Shown here in pieces: positions 1-10,357 of a stretch of DNA of 64,000 nt (positions are counted from its first letter, which is position 1; each line of letters begins with the position of its first letter). The position numbers were made by a program, and so were the translations under genes. The DNA is from Achaetomium macrosporum. Lineage: Eukaryota; Ascomycota; Sordariomycetes; Sordariales; Chaetomiaceae. The DNA lies in NCBI GenBank assembly GCA_033296875.1, contig MU860036.1, forward strand, positions 1 through 64,000, given 5' to 3'. The notes beneath the pieces were generated by a model that saw only the letters and a list, made by a program, of their open reading frames with translations, ran no database searches and was not told the origin of the DNA.

Positions 1-333
1 TCTCGCATGCCTGTGCTAGCCAATCCTGCGATGCCGCATATGCAAACATTCGGACTCTCCTGGCGGCTGGAGAGGCAGCCCGTTCCATCCAACACCTCAC
101 AACACCAGCTCGTACTCACAAGTTAGCTCGCATTCATAGTCCTGTTGCCTACCGTCCATTGTGGCTGTATGCTCTTGTCCTACCAACCTCACATCTCTTC
201 GCTACGACTTTAAATAGCTTGATCGCAACTGACAATTCTCGATTTCCCCTCAGCCAACAACTTCATCAGTCTAGCAGCACCTCCTGGCAACAGCTCACTC
301 TCAAGCCCTCAAGCCCTCAAGCCTTCTGTCATC
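1..333. other. Upstream region of the SET/MYND gene
   Basis: No gene seen. The last 35 bases before the downstream ATG are pyrimidine-rich and contain three near-identical copies of an 8-9 base word (CAAGCCCT) at about 302-325. This is likely the 5' leader and promoter of the SET/MYND gene. Confidence 0.5.
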
Positions 334-2159
334 ATGCCTCCCCATCTGCCCCCCGGCATCCGCATCAACCATGACCATCACCCAACCCACCCTGGCAAAC
401 GCCGCTCCCTGGTCGCAACCCAGTCCTTCTCACCGGGCAGCCAGATAGCAACCTTCTCCAATCCTCTCATCGCCCTCCCCGACGGCGCATCCATGCGCAC
501 GACCTGCAACTACTGCCTCCGCGTGGGCTCTCAAGACACCGATAGCCCTAACGGGGGAGGAGGACAGCAACAACAGCAGCAACTGCGCGCGTGCACGGCC
601 TGCAAAGCAGCAGTCTACTGCAATGCGACATGCCAGCGTGCCCACTGGCGGGCGGTGCACAAGCTCGAGTGCAAGATGTTTACCCGTGTGAGGGAGAATG
701 TCGGCAAGGACTGGCTGCCTACGCCTGTGAGGGCTGTCGCGCAGGTCTTGATACTTTTGAAGGGTGGCGATGCGGCTGTCAAGGAGGCTTTTGAGGCGGA
801 GGACGGGTTGGAGGCGAACGTGGAGGGTTTCAAGGCATATGAGGAGGTGTGGAAGGACTTTGAACTGCAGGCTACTGCGGCGGTGGTGTATGCTGGGTTG
901 CTGGAGGGAGAGGAGATGTTGGCGAAGGCCAGGGAGGTGTTGTGTAAGGTGAGTCTGCCTCTGCCGCAAAGCCGGGGAGCTAGAAGGGGAAATCGTGCTG
1001 AAGAGGTCGCAGATACAAACGAATGCCTTTAATCGGTTGGATGCCGATACGGGTATGACGGGCATCTTTCTCGATGCTGGACTGGCAATGGTTAACCACT
1101 CTTGCGTTCCGAACGCGTTTGTCGGGTTCGACAAGAGGACGGCTGTACTGAGGGCAGAGAGACCGATCCAGGAAGGGGAGGAAATTACGATTTCGTATAT
1201 CGGTAGGTAGCATCGTAACCCCGGGGGTGGTGATGGCTTGCTAACCTTTGTCAGATAACATGCTGCCCACATCGGCGCGACACGAGGCACTTAAGCTGTA
1301 CCATTTTCAGTGTGACTGCCCTCGGTGTTGGGACGACTTGGATGTCTATGAGGTTTGCCAAACTTCGCCTCACATCCATCTCAACTCATTCAGCCTCCAG
1401 CCGGACCTGTCCAAGCTGCAAGACCCGCCCATTGACAGATCGAAGGTCACCAGGGCTGAAATCGAAATCATTTACAAGAAATGGCAGGCTCTCACCCCGC
1501 CACAGGGGGATGACGAGGAGGAACTCCTAGAATTCGCCCGCAAGCGGTGGGAGTTATGCAGGCCACTCGTCGAAGCCAGGATGTGGGCTGTGGAGCCGGT
1601 ACCAACAACCATAAATCAGCTGGCCAACCGCTGGCAAACCAGCTACAAGATGTTTGTTTACGCCCTGCCCCTGCTGTGCTTCCTCAGCACAGAGTGCGAC
1701 CCCTTCAAACTGGTGGCGCCATTCAAGCCGTGGAGAATCAAGGGCATCGTGGCCATCATCAAACTGTTGGCCCTCACTGGAGAATTCACAGCGAGCGGGG
1801 CGCTCGCAACGAGATGCACGCACGAGGGTCTGGTAGGGACCCTAGCGACGGCAAGCCAGGTCAGCATGTGCGAAGCGCTACTTCGTCTCGCCGTCCATCA
1901 TGGATCTATCGGCGCGGCAGAGGACTGGGACGTGCTGAAGCAAGCCAAGTCGATGCTGGAAGACCTCGAAAGCCTGGAGGGACGAGAGCACGAGTCGAAT
2001 TTGCTCCGAGCATGGGCGAAAGATCCCGAGGATCCGGAAGGTGCTGCCTTCTTCGAGAACCAAGTGCTCAGACCCATCAATACACTCGCGTCTTTTGCAC
2101 CTGAGATTTTGGAGGAAATGCTGAGCCGTAGAAGCCCGGTCAAGCAAAAGCAAAAGTGA
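334..2159 (+). CDS. SET and MYND domain protein (SMYD/Set5-like putative lysine methyltransferase)
   Basis: Three exons are inferred: 334-948, 1013-1202 and 1255-2159 (GTGAGT...CGCAG and GTAGGT...GTCAG, phases 0 and 1), giving 569 residues. A MYND-type zinc finger (first pair C58/C61, then paired CxxC, CNATC and HKLEC elements to about residue 110) interrupts the SET region. The SET core follows: MVNHSCVPNA near residue 233 and GEEITISYID near 265, the second motif being rebuilt exactly by splicing intron 2. A post-SET-like cysteine cluster (CDCPRC) comes next. In the SMYD/Set5 family these elements bind S-adenosylmethionine and the target lysine; histone or other protein substrates cannot be told from sequence. 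The C-terminal third has no recognised domain. The architecture is secure; exact function is inferred from family. Confidence 0.88.
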
Positions 2160-2173
2160 TGCAGCGGATTGCA

Positions 2174-3754
2174 TCACGGTTGCCCGGGACTTGCTGAGAC
2201 GCGGCATGACGTACTTGGTGTGCGAATCCCCGGTAACGTCCTCGCTCGCTGCGCAGAGATGGGAATATGGGAAGCATCACCGCGCTCCGATGCGTGCAAC
2301 TGGTTCGTGGTTGTCGGTTGATTGGCAGGCCGAAAGAGCGCGGCGTCCCTTGGATCTGGGAAGTTTGAGTGGCCAACTGAGGAACGGGGCCTCTTGGAGA
2401 GGGAGTCGAGGTTTGGAGAGGCCGTTCGTTTTCGCGAGCCAGGCAACAAATCAACGAAATCCCCTGCATCGATATTACGAGTTTGCCGATGGTCATCCCC
2501 CGCTTGTCTGCTGGCTTCTCCCCTTTCGACCCGCCCCTTCAAAATGTCTAACTCCATTTTTAAGGTCTCGACTTGACTGGCTTTGTTGCCAATCTTGGCA
2601 ATATTGCTGGTGAGTACTTCAAGTTCCCTAGAAGGAAATACTGCTTCCAGGCGTTCTGTGCTTCTTGAGCAAACCCCGTCTATTTGCCGTCTCATCATCG
2701 CCATCTCGGCACGGACGTTCGCCATGTCCTCGCCATGTTCTCTTGCGGTCACACTGCCAGCGATACAGGACTTCAAATCATGCATGTCTTGGTGCTGCCG
2801 GCTTAGCTCTGTCTTGAACTCGCACATCTCCCTCTGCAACGTGGCGCTCAAGGCGGTGAACTGTTGGCCCAATTGTCCGAGGGTAACGGTCGCCGATGCG
2901 AGTCTGTCGTCAAGTCCCGCAAGCACGGCGGGATTTTGTGCAGATGCCTTCACGGCACTGATCTCACATTTTATTGACCCCAGGTCCCGTTTGGCCCCTT
3001 CCACATCACGGTGAAGTTCGCCTAAACTGGCTTTCAGCTTGCCAAGCTCGTTCTCGATGCGACCCGACCGCTTGTCCAATGCCACGACAATCCTGAACCC
3101 ATTGCTGTCGATGCGTTTGATGTCTTCTCTCTGGTTACGGAGATCTGCCCTCAGCTGCTGTAACTCGACGGCCCCGGGGAACGGTGAGGTGAACCCCGCT
3201 GCTCCCTGGGACGGTTCCGGGACTTGTGCGTTGCTGACTCTCGACGGCTCATTGACGCTGAGGACTCGTTTAATGGCAAACTCGATTTCGTGGCCGTCAC
3301 TGTTTAGCAGCTCTACCGAGGCGAGCCTCAGCAGGATCTGGTCCCTGGGATATGGTGTCAGGGGCAACAGATACCCGTGAGCACCTGTCAGGGAAGAACG
3401 TACTCATCTAGCACATGGTTTACCGGCGTTTGGATGCACTTGAGTCCCAGAAGCGCAGCGCATTTGCTGCAAACAATGTCCTGTAAATGGCTATGTCAAA
3501 TGGTCAGATCAACACCGAAAACAAGACGATGGACACAGTCGTATTCACCATTCTTCTAACAGAGCCCCTCGCTTCCCGACTCGGACGGTTCCTTGAGGTT
3601 GTATTGCCAGGTCATCTTCCGGCTCCAGGACCGGACTAAAAAAGCTTTTGCCAATCTGCGTCCAGAGGTTGGCAAAACGGCCGATGGGAGCACCGCACTT
3701 TTTGCACTCGCAGAAGACTGTCTCCATAGTGTCAACCGTGCGGCGGCAGATCAT
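2174..3754 (-). CDS. Mis18/Yippee-fold protein with a long coiled-coil C-terminus
   Basis: Three exons on the minus strand are inferred: 3754-3549, 3490-3404 and 3344-2174, with introns of 58 and 59 bp, giving 487 residues. The start ATG is preceded in frame by a TAA three codons upstream. Residues about 15-90 carry two CxxC pairs, CKKCGAPIG in exon 1 and CSKC in exon 2, spaced as in the Mis18/Yippee zinc fold. Splicing joins the second knuckle to VNHVLDE and then to DQILLRLASVELL, all in frame. The remaining roughly 390 residues are rich in Leu, Gln, Arg and Glu with heptad-like stretches, predicted coiled coil. Mis18 proteins help deposit the centromeric histone CENP-A; Yippee-type zinc folds also occur in other proteins, so the centromere role is an inference. 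The locus is divergent from REX1, sharing about 390 bp of promoter. Confidence 0.7.
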
Positions 3755-4146
3755 GATGGTTTAGAGACGATTGAACCGTAAAATATTTAGACCTGCCGGT
3801 GCTTTTTGAATTGTTGAGGTCTACATGTTCCAGAATGCTACGATACTCGCCTCGATTCTCATTTTGATCAGCTCGGTGTTGTGCATTAAGAACTTAACTC
3901 GAGGAAGGAGCGTTCGAGGCAACTGAGTGCTGGAGCCATCAAGGTTCTTTCGCCCAAAATGGTTAGCGCATAGGCCGCCCCACTTCCGCTTTTCGGCAGC
4001 TTTTTGCAGCTTCAATTGTTTCCACATGCCATCTCTCTTCAGTTGAAACTTCAGTTTTTCATCTGCACGCATAGCCTGCAGCAGCCTTTCATCTCTTCTA
4101 CCCTTTGACGTTTCAAGTTAAGCTCCAGGGGGCCACAACGACTCAG

Positions 4147-6261
4147 ATGGGCAAGAATCGGAAGTCTAAGTCCAACCGGGGAATGGCTGGCACTCTGGCG
4201 ACCCTCGCTATCAACGGGGTCAACGGGGCTGGAGACACGGATGAGGCCGCTCAGACGTCCGCCACGGAGAATATGACTTCGGACTCGGGCAGCCTCAAAC
4301 GGACCAGCCCTCACGATGCTGGCAGTGACGACGGATGGCAGACGATCGAGCGCGGTCGGCCCGTGAAAAAACATAAGAAAACCCCAGGTCCTGACTCTAA
4401 CCGGTACCCGGGCATTACTTTCTCGCAGCAAGCAAGGCTTCAGGCCAAGATCCATGTCTCATCCCTCCGCGACTTGATTCTGTATATCTTCGCCGACGGA
4501 CCCGCCCCTCAATGGGTGTCGGTCAAGCACCGTCCCGAGTTCAGGAAGATCGTCACCATCATGGTTCCCGGCCTTGAAGAGGCCATGTTCAAGGAGAAAG
4601 TCGACTTTTCCACATACAGTCTCGCGCCAGATCAAGCAATTGACCGGATTGCTGCGGGCACTTCTCCAGATGATTATTACCCTCGCGTGCTCAAAAAGGA
4701 GGCATTGCACCAGGCTTTGCAGCCATTTGCCGATATGTTCCCGCACATCTGGCCAGTGAAGGCACCGGGTGATGACAAGTACGCCAAATTGCATTCTCCG
4801 ATGCAGACTATGCTCACTGCTCCTCTTCCGAAGGAGAAGAAGGGGGCTCTTGCGCCGGTCTCTGACCCGCACGGCTGGAAAGATGTGCGCACAAGGATCA
4901 CGGAGTTCTTGGCTACGACAGATGAATTGATGGAAAATGGCTTCCCAATACACCCAGCCATGCTCCCAGAAGGAGAGAAAAGAACAGCTTTCAACGCCCC
5001 TGATGGTTTCGTACACACGAGAGTCAACAGCTTAGAAGATGGCGATGTCCCCGAGGCCGAGATCGAGCAGGGCAGCATCACGGCAGGCCGCGAAGTCCTA
5101 GCTCTGGACTGTGAGATGTGCATGACGGGCGAAAGCGAGTATTCTCTGACGAGGATAAGTTTGGTATCCTGGGATGGCGACGTTGTGCTTGATGAGCTTG
5201 TCAAGCCGGACAAACCTATTACCGACTACGTAACTCGGTTTTCGGGAATCACCAAAGAGATGCTCGACCCAGTTACAACTACCCTCAAAGACATACAGAC
5301 TCGGCTCCTTGATATCTTGCATTCCCGCACGATACTCGTCGGCCACTCACTCGAGTCGGATCTCAAAGCGATTCGGCTTGCCCATCCCTTCATTGTCGAT
5401 ACGTCCATCGTCTTCCCGCATCCGCGCGGTGCGCCACTCAAATCGTCTCTCAAGTACCTAGCGCAGAAGTACTTGAATCGTGAGATTCAGAGGAGTGATG
5501 GGACCATTCACGGACATGACAGCATTGAGGACGCGAGAACGTGTCTTGATCTCATCAAGAAGAAGTGCGAGAAGGGAAAGGCCTGGGCGGCCGGCGACGT
5601 GCAAGGCGAGAACTTGTTCAAGAGACTGGCCCGCGCTGGCACCGCCTACCGCGCTACAGCCGGCCCTCAAGCAACAGGTGGCCTCCCCGTGGTCAAGACC
5701 AGCGCAGCAGTCGATTGGGGCGACGCAACTAGGAGTGCCTGCAACGCTGCTACTGTGACCATCTCGTGCAAGTCCGACGCCGAGGTTGAAGCAGGCATCA
5801 TCCGCGCCGTTAAAGGTGACCCAGATGGCCGCGAAGTCCCCGGCGGCGGAGTCGACTTCGTCTGGGCCCGCATGCGCGAGCTGGAAGCCCGGCAGGGCTG
5901 GTGGAACCGCAACAAACTCATCGCAGAGGACGCCGGCGGTCCACCTTCGGTGCCATCCGACAGTGACACTGATTCATCTGCTTCCTCCCTCGAGCAGTGC
6001 CTCACCACCCTCACCGAGCGGCTCAAGCGCATCTACGACGCTCTACCGCCCTGCACGGCGTTCATCGTATTCAGCGGCACAGGCGACCCGCGTGAGGTGG
6101 GCCGGCTGCAGGCGATGCAAGCACAGTTCCGCAAGGAGTACAACACGCCGGGCTCTAAATGGGACCAGCTCAGTGTGCAGTGGACCGACAAGGAGGAGCA
6201 AGCGCTGCGGCGGGCGGTGAAGGCAGCACGGAGCGGGATCGGTTTCATCGGTGTGAAATAG
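4147..6261 (+). CDS. rex1: REX1/RNH70-type DEDDh 3'-5' RNA exonuclease
   Basis: Single-exon gene of 704 residues starting at the first ATG in frame. The N-terminus is basic (MGKNRKSKSNRG), suiting nuclear or nucleolar import. The exonuclease domain spans about residues 315-485 and shows all DEDDh elements: LALDCEMC (motif I, Asp and Glu), GHSLESDLKAI (motif II, Asp) and HDSIEDARTCLDL (motif III, His and Asp). This matches the Rex1/Rnh70 family, which trims the 3' ends of 5S and 5.8S rRNA and some tRNA precursors. The C-terminal extension of about 200 residues is Ser/Thr/Asp rich, without a named domain. The next gene on the right (PEX5) is convergent. Confidence 0.93.
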   Translation: MGKNRKSKSNRGMAGTLATLAINGVNGAGDTDEAAQTSATENMTSDSGSLKRTSPHDAGSDDGWQTIERGRPVKKHKKTPGPDSNRYPGITFSQQARLQAKIHVSSLRDLILYIFADGPAPQWVSVKHRPEFRKIVTIMVPGLEEAMFKEKVDFSTYSLAPDQAIDRIAAGTSPDDYYPRVLKKEALHQALQPFADMFPHIWPVKAPGDDKYAKLHSPMQTMLTAPLPKEKKGALAPVSDPHGWKDVRTRITEFLATTDELMENGFPIHPAMLPEGEKRTAFNAPDGFVHTRVNSLEDGDVPEAEIEQGSITAGREVLALDCEMCMTGESEYSLTRISLVSWDGDVVLDELVKPDKPITDYVTRFSGITKEMLDPVTTTLKDIQTRLLDILHSRTILVGHSLESDLKAIRLAHPFIVDTSIVFPHPRGAPLKSSLKYLAQKYLNREIQRSDGTIHGHDSIEDARTCLDLIKKKCEKGKAWAAGDVQGENLFKRLARAGTAYRATAGPQATGGLPVVKTSAAVDWGDATRSACNAATVTISCKSDAEVEAGIIRAVKGDPDGREVPGGGVDFVWARMRELEARQGWWNRNKLIAEDAGGPPSVPSDSDTDSSASSLEQCLTTLTERLKRIYDALPPCTAFIVFSGTGDPREVGRLQAMQAQFRKEYNTPGSKWDQLSVQWTDKEEQALRRAVKAARSGIGFIGVK

Positions 6262-7041
6262 GGGTGGCGCGCGGCAGTGTGGTTCGCGGAGCGCCGGTGG
6301 AGATTGAAGGTGTCTTATAGGTGGTGTCGAATCGCGCTGCGTCGGTCGATTTGAGGTTGCATTTCGGAGTGTTTAACGCCCTGCCTTGGTGGATTACCTA
6401 TCGGAGGCGGTATCGTAGCAGGGATGCTACTCTACGCAACTTAATTGTCCGAGTAAATGGGTGATGGAATTTCGGGTGCGACGATTTCGGTGGAGGCTGG
6501 CCAGCAGCCCGATACCCCAGGCATGATCGATGGGAGATGGATGAGAGGTAACACTTCACAAGGGGAAGGTAGACGGTGATCTACAAGCCATACTTTAAGC
6601 CGTTTGAAATTCGAGATAGTCCATTATTTACCGCTTCTTTTATTCCGCTGTCTTTACCGCTGATCAGTCCGCTTTATCTACCCGATCGGGGCCGCGGTTC
6701 CTCATATTTACTGACTGGCAGCGTGAACATCGGGCTGCTCCAAAAGCCAGGTGGTGTAATCTGCCGACGTTGCCAACCGTCCTTCCATATTTGACCATCG
6801 TAGATTCCATGAATCCGCTTCAAACCCGTATCCGTATCCTATCCCACCTCAACTTCACCCGCAAGATCGTGACAGTACTTCCACACAAGATACCAGTGAC
6901 AGTGACCGTGAGAAGTTGCCAAGGGAGACGCAGAGTCAGAAGACCACCTGCCTCTCCCATACCCTTCCAGAACCGTTCAGATGCCAGACCTGCTTCCCTT
7001 CACGATCATGCTTCTGCTGCAGGTCACCATCACCGGCTCCA
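6262..7041. other. Convergent intergenic region between REX1 and PEX5
   Basis: Carries the 3' ends of both neighbours. No coding, RNA or repeat feature could be supported on either strand. Confidence 0.5.
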
Positions 7042-9082
7042 TCAAAAGTCAAACTCGCCCCTGAAAATATCTGGATCCACGCCCACCACAACCTTCTCAG
7101 CGAGGTCTCTCCTCCCCATCTGGGTGAACACGCGTCTTAGCGTATCATATAGCGTGGTACTGCGGTTCTGGGTTGTCATGGCCTCGATTCTAGCGTCCAG
7201 TCCGGGACCGGCGGCATCATCACCCAGCAGCTCCCTGGCCTTCTCGCGCCCGCTCTTCTCCACGCTCTTGTGCATGTCCAGCGCGGCGAGGAGATGGCCC
7301 GCCGCCTCGGCGTGACAGCCTATGTTAATGCACGAGACGCCCAGGTTGTAGCGGGCGCGGACGAAGTTGGGCTTGATCGCGAGCGCCTTCTCGTAGGCGG
7401 CGATGGCCTCCTCGGAGCGGCCCGAGTTGGCCAGCGTCGCGCCCAGGCGGTTCCAGAGCAGGTGGATCTGCTCGCGCTGGTTCGACGTGCCCAGCTCGGA
7501 GCTGTGCAGCGCCGCCTGGAAGCAGTCGACCGCCTTGTCGTACTCCTCGGCGCCGTAGAAGAGCACGCCCAGGCCGACCTGCACGTCCGGGTCCATGTGG
7601 TCGCCATCCGGGGCGAGACGGGCCGCGGCGAGGAAGAGGTCGGTCACACGCGTGTGGAGCTGGGCGCGGTCTGTGAAGCCCATCTCGGCGGCCGAGGAGA
7701 GCTCGGTCGGAGCGATGATCTGTGGGTACTTGACCGACAGCCAGCGCTCCAGGGTGCGGTAGGCGGTGCTATCGTAGCCTTCGTTGGTGTAGGATACCGC
7801 GAGGGCCATCATCGCGGTGAGGTTGTTGGGGTCGAGCTTGAGGGCGTGCTCCAGAGCGCGGATGGCGGCTTCTTCTTTCTCGTTCTGGGCTTGGGCGCTG
7901 CCGAGGTAGACCCAGGCCTCGACATGGTCGGGGTTCTTCTGCACAGCCGCTTCGAAGGCGAGAGCTGCCAGCGAAAGGTTGCCACCCTCGTTCATTATGC
8001 GGACACCCTCCTCAAAGGGATTGGGTTGGTCTTGGAAGAGGTTCTCCTCCTCGAAAAGGTATTCTTGCACGACGGGCTCAGTGCCGTAGCGGCTGTTGAG
8101 TCCCCAGTCGTTGAGGTTGTCCCCGCCGAAATGCGAGCTATCGAACTTAGCGAAGTTATCCTCAACGTCGTCTAGCTCGTCCATGGCCTCCCGTTCGGCC
8201 TGGATGCCGCGCCAGATCGACTCGAGGTCGCCGTAGCCGGTCTCAGAATGCAGCAGCTTCTCGTCCATCTTGTTCAGCTCAGGCTCCATGGCCTGTGCCT
8301 CGTCGTGCTGCTCCCGGAGCTGCCGGTCGTGCAACTCCATCTGCTTGAACTGCTCCTCCCACTTGTTCTCGTCCAGCTCCACCACCTCCTTGCCCTTGCC
8401 CTTGCCCTTGCCAACGACCTCGTGTTGCGGCGGCGGGTGGGCCATGTGCACCTGCGGGTCGTACATGGGCTGGAACATCGGGCGCGACATCATGCCGTAG
8501 CTCATGCCACCCATCATCATCATGGGATTCTGGTGTTGGCCCAGCACTGTGGCACTAGCTCCCGGAATGGGGCTAGCGCGGGCGGCGGACGCTGCAGAGC
8601 CGTTGATCTGCTGGAATTTGGCAAATTCTTCCGGGCTGAACTGGGTTCCGGGTGGCACGTTGAAGGCAGCTTCCATGGCAGCCTGGGTGTCGCGCGGGGC
8701 CCAGGCGGGAGACATCGGCGAATTGGTTCGGGCGCGGAGGTGCACGCTGTGGTTAGGGTCGATATGAATCTGGCTCATGGGGCCTTGTTGCTCGAGTGGC
8801 ATCTCGGGGAGACCGGGCGCTTGATGGAGGAAGCCGTTTACCATCTACATCAGAGAATAAGAAGTTAGTTCGCATCCGTGCATGTCTTCGCAGCTTTTCA
8901 CTTCTACCGACCTCGTCCTGCGGGGCATTGTGGGCCACGCTCCTGAAGCCCCCGGCGGCAGCATTCGGCCCTCGACCGGCGAGCCTGTCATGCTGCAGGC
9001 TCTTGTCGTCTTGGACGTGTTTCGTGAACTGACTGAGCGGATTGCCCGCCGTGGAGCACTCGGCACCACCAAGAAATGACAT
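7042..9082 (-). CDS. pex5: Peroxisomal targeting signal 1 receptor PEX5
   Basis: Two exons (9082-8912 and 8844-7042; 67-bp intron) give 657 residues. The N-terminus MSFLGGAEC places a cysteine at residue 9, the position used for mono-ubiquitination and receptor recycling in PEX5. A Trp-containing peptide (WEEQF) in the N-terminal half fits the WxxxF type that binds PEX14/PEX13. The C-terminal half is a run of TPRs, for example NPDHVEAWVYLGSAQAQNEK, ALKLDPNNLTAMMALAVSY and ALAIKPNFVRARYNLGVS, forming the cargo pocket for SKL-type signals. PEX5 cycles between cytosol and the peroxisomal membrane. The predicted donor (GAG|GTCGGT) is weak, but the junction gives the expected open frame. Identity is certain. 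Confidence 0.95.
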
Positions 9083-9545
9083 GATCGCTGCGAAACGAAG
9101 ATAAGGTATCTAGTGGGATTTGCCCGGGGACAACTGCGAGAGACGCGACTCGTGAGAGGAGCTTGGAGTTGTCGGCAGTGAGGGCTACCAAACGCGGGGC
9201 TGACAAATGCCAGCCAGGTGCGAAAATTCACTAAAAAGTTAGATCTTGTCCGCGAGGTTTAGAAAACAGCAAAGAGAAGAAAGACCATGCCAACATACGG
9301 CACTATTGTGGTTCGCAGAGTCCAAGTTGGGCATGTCCCCGAGAACTTAGGCCGCGTCGGTCGTGTGTGTGCGGCCATCATAGGCTGCCACCTGATATGC
9401 CGAGGCACCGTGCCCCACACCGAGCATGAGATGTCGGTCGGCTTTCGGCCTGCACAGGCACGGGCCGGCAGCAAACAATGGTCCCTTGTGGAGGTTCCTC
9501 CACATCAGGTGACGTTGCCAAGGCTGGGCTCTTACAGTACCGAAG
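9083..9545. other. Upstream region of PEX5
   Basis: Promoter and 5' leader of PEX5. Nothing else could be supported here. Confidence 0.4.
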
Positions 9546-9673
9546 TACATAATTTGTTTGTACGAGTTGGTGACCGAACTTCAACGAACCGGATGTAGTT
9601 AGCGTGCCAAGGCCCTTTATAGGCTCCGTGCCTCCGGGCGAAAAATAAATCCATCCATCCATACATAATTTGT
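9546..9673 (+). mobile_element. 5'-truncated LINE 3' end with 12-bp target-site duplication (copy 1)
   Basis: A 104-bp insert (9558-9661) is flanked by perfect 12-bp direct repeats TACATAATTTGT at 9546-9557 and 9662-9673. The insert holds the last 14 codons of an open frame ending at a TAG, a short 3' UTR (GCGTGCCAAGGCCC...GGGCGAAA) and a tetranucleotide tail of CCAT/ATCC units. The same 3' UTR and tail occur in opposite orientation at 24670-24825. A 5'-truncated body, a simple-repeat tail and a duplicated target are the signature of target-primed reverse transcription by a non-LTR retrotransposon, probably of a Tad-like fungal clade (clade is a guess). Confidence 0.82.
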
Positions 9674-10357
9674 CCTGCCACCGTTGACTCGAAGCTGGGA
9701 GAGAGCAGAAGTCAGGACGCGACGGGACTTTTATTCTGTTCTACAGGGTGCTAGTCCTTCAAACGCACGGCTGCTAGGGAGGATTCTGGGCTGGCTGATG
9801 GATTCGGGGAGACTGCCAATGTACAGCTTAGCCAGGAGGCTTGAGTTGGAGCTGGTGGTCTGACATCCCCTCGTCGAAGGCCAGAAGGCCTTCTCTTTTT
9901 GTATTCGTAGGTTCGCTCACTGATCTTTTCCTTGACCGTTGGTATGGGTTTTTCACCCGACCCGCAAGGGCACGGTTTTCCTGTACAGTAAGCAGTTGAA
10001 GGTCCGGCACGCCCAAGGGCATAGCGGTGTAGGAATAATAATTTGTCCTGTGTAGAATCAAGCCCCGATCGGAAATGGTAGTTTCAATATAGCAATACTC
10101 ATGTAAATGGTTACCTTTTTGGAAGATGATAAAGTACCTAAGGTAAGGTAGGTAGTTATACATTTTAATACATCTATGCTACCGAAGCAACACATCACCT
10201 CAGATGGTCTTACACATAGCGGAACTCAAGACTTCCGAAAGGGTCGCGAACGAAGAGCCAATCCTCTTCACTTTGAGCCAACAGTGGTCACTGCCGCCCG
10301 CTTCGGCGAATTATGGACACCGATGCCGGGGCCGCTTGGATTTTAGGAGCTTGCGCC
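9674..10357. other. Intergenic region between PEX5 and the RRM gene
   Basis: No gene seen. Around 10130-10160 there is a run of overlapping AAGGTA/AGGTAGGTAG words of the kind that recur in several gaps of this window. Confidence 0.4.

Noticed and set aside
430..1290. 286-codon minus-strand open frame
   Set aside because: Lies antisense to the SET/MYND gene, has no recognisable features and its frame follows from codon bias of the real gene.
3821..4072. Possible 5' exon of the Mis18-like gene
   Set aside because: An in-frame TAA lies three codons before the chosen ATG, and no good splice join to this basic stretch was found.
7270..8175. 301-codon plus-strand open frame
   Set aside because: Antisense shadow of PEX5; Val/Gly/Leu-rich without domain features.
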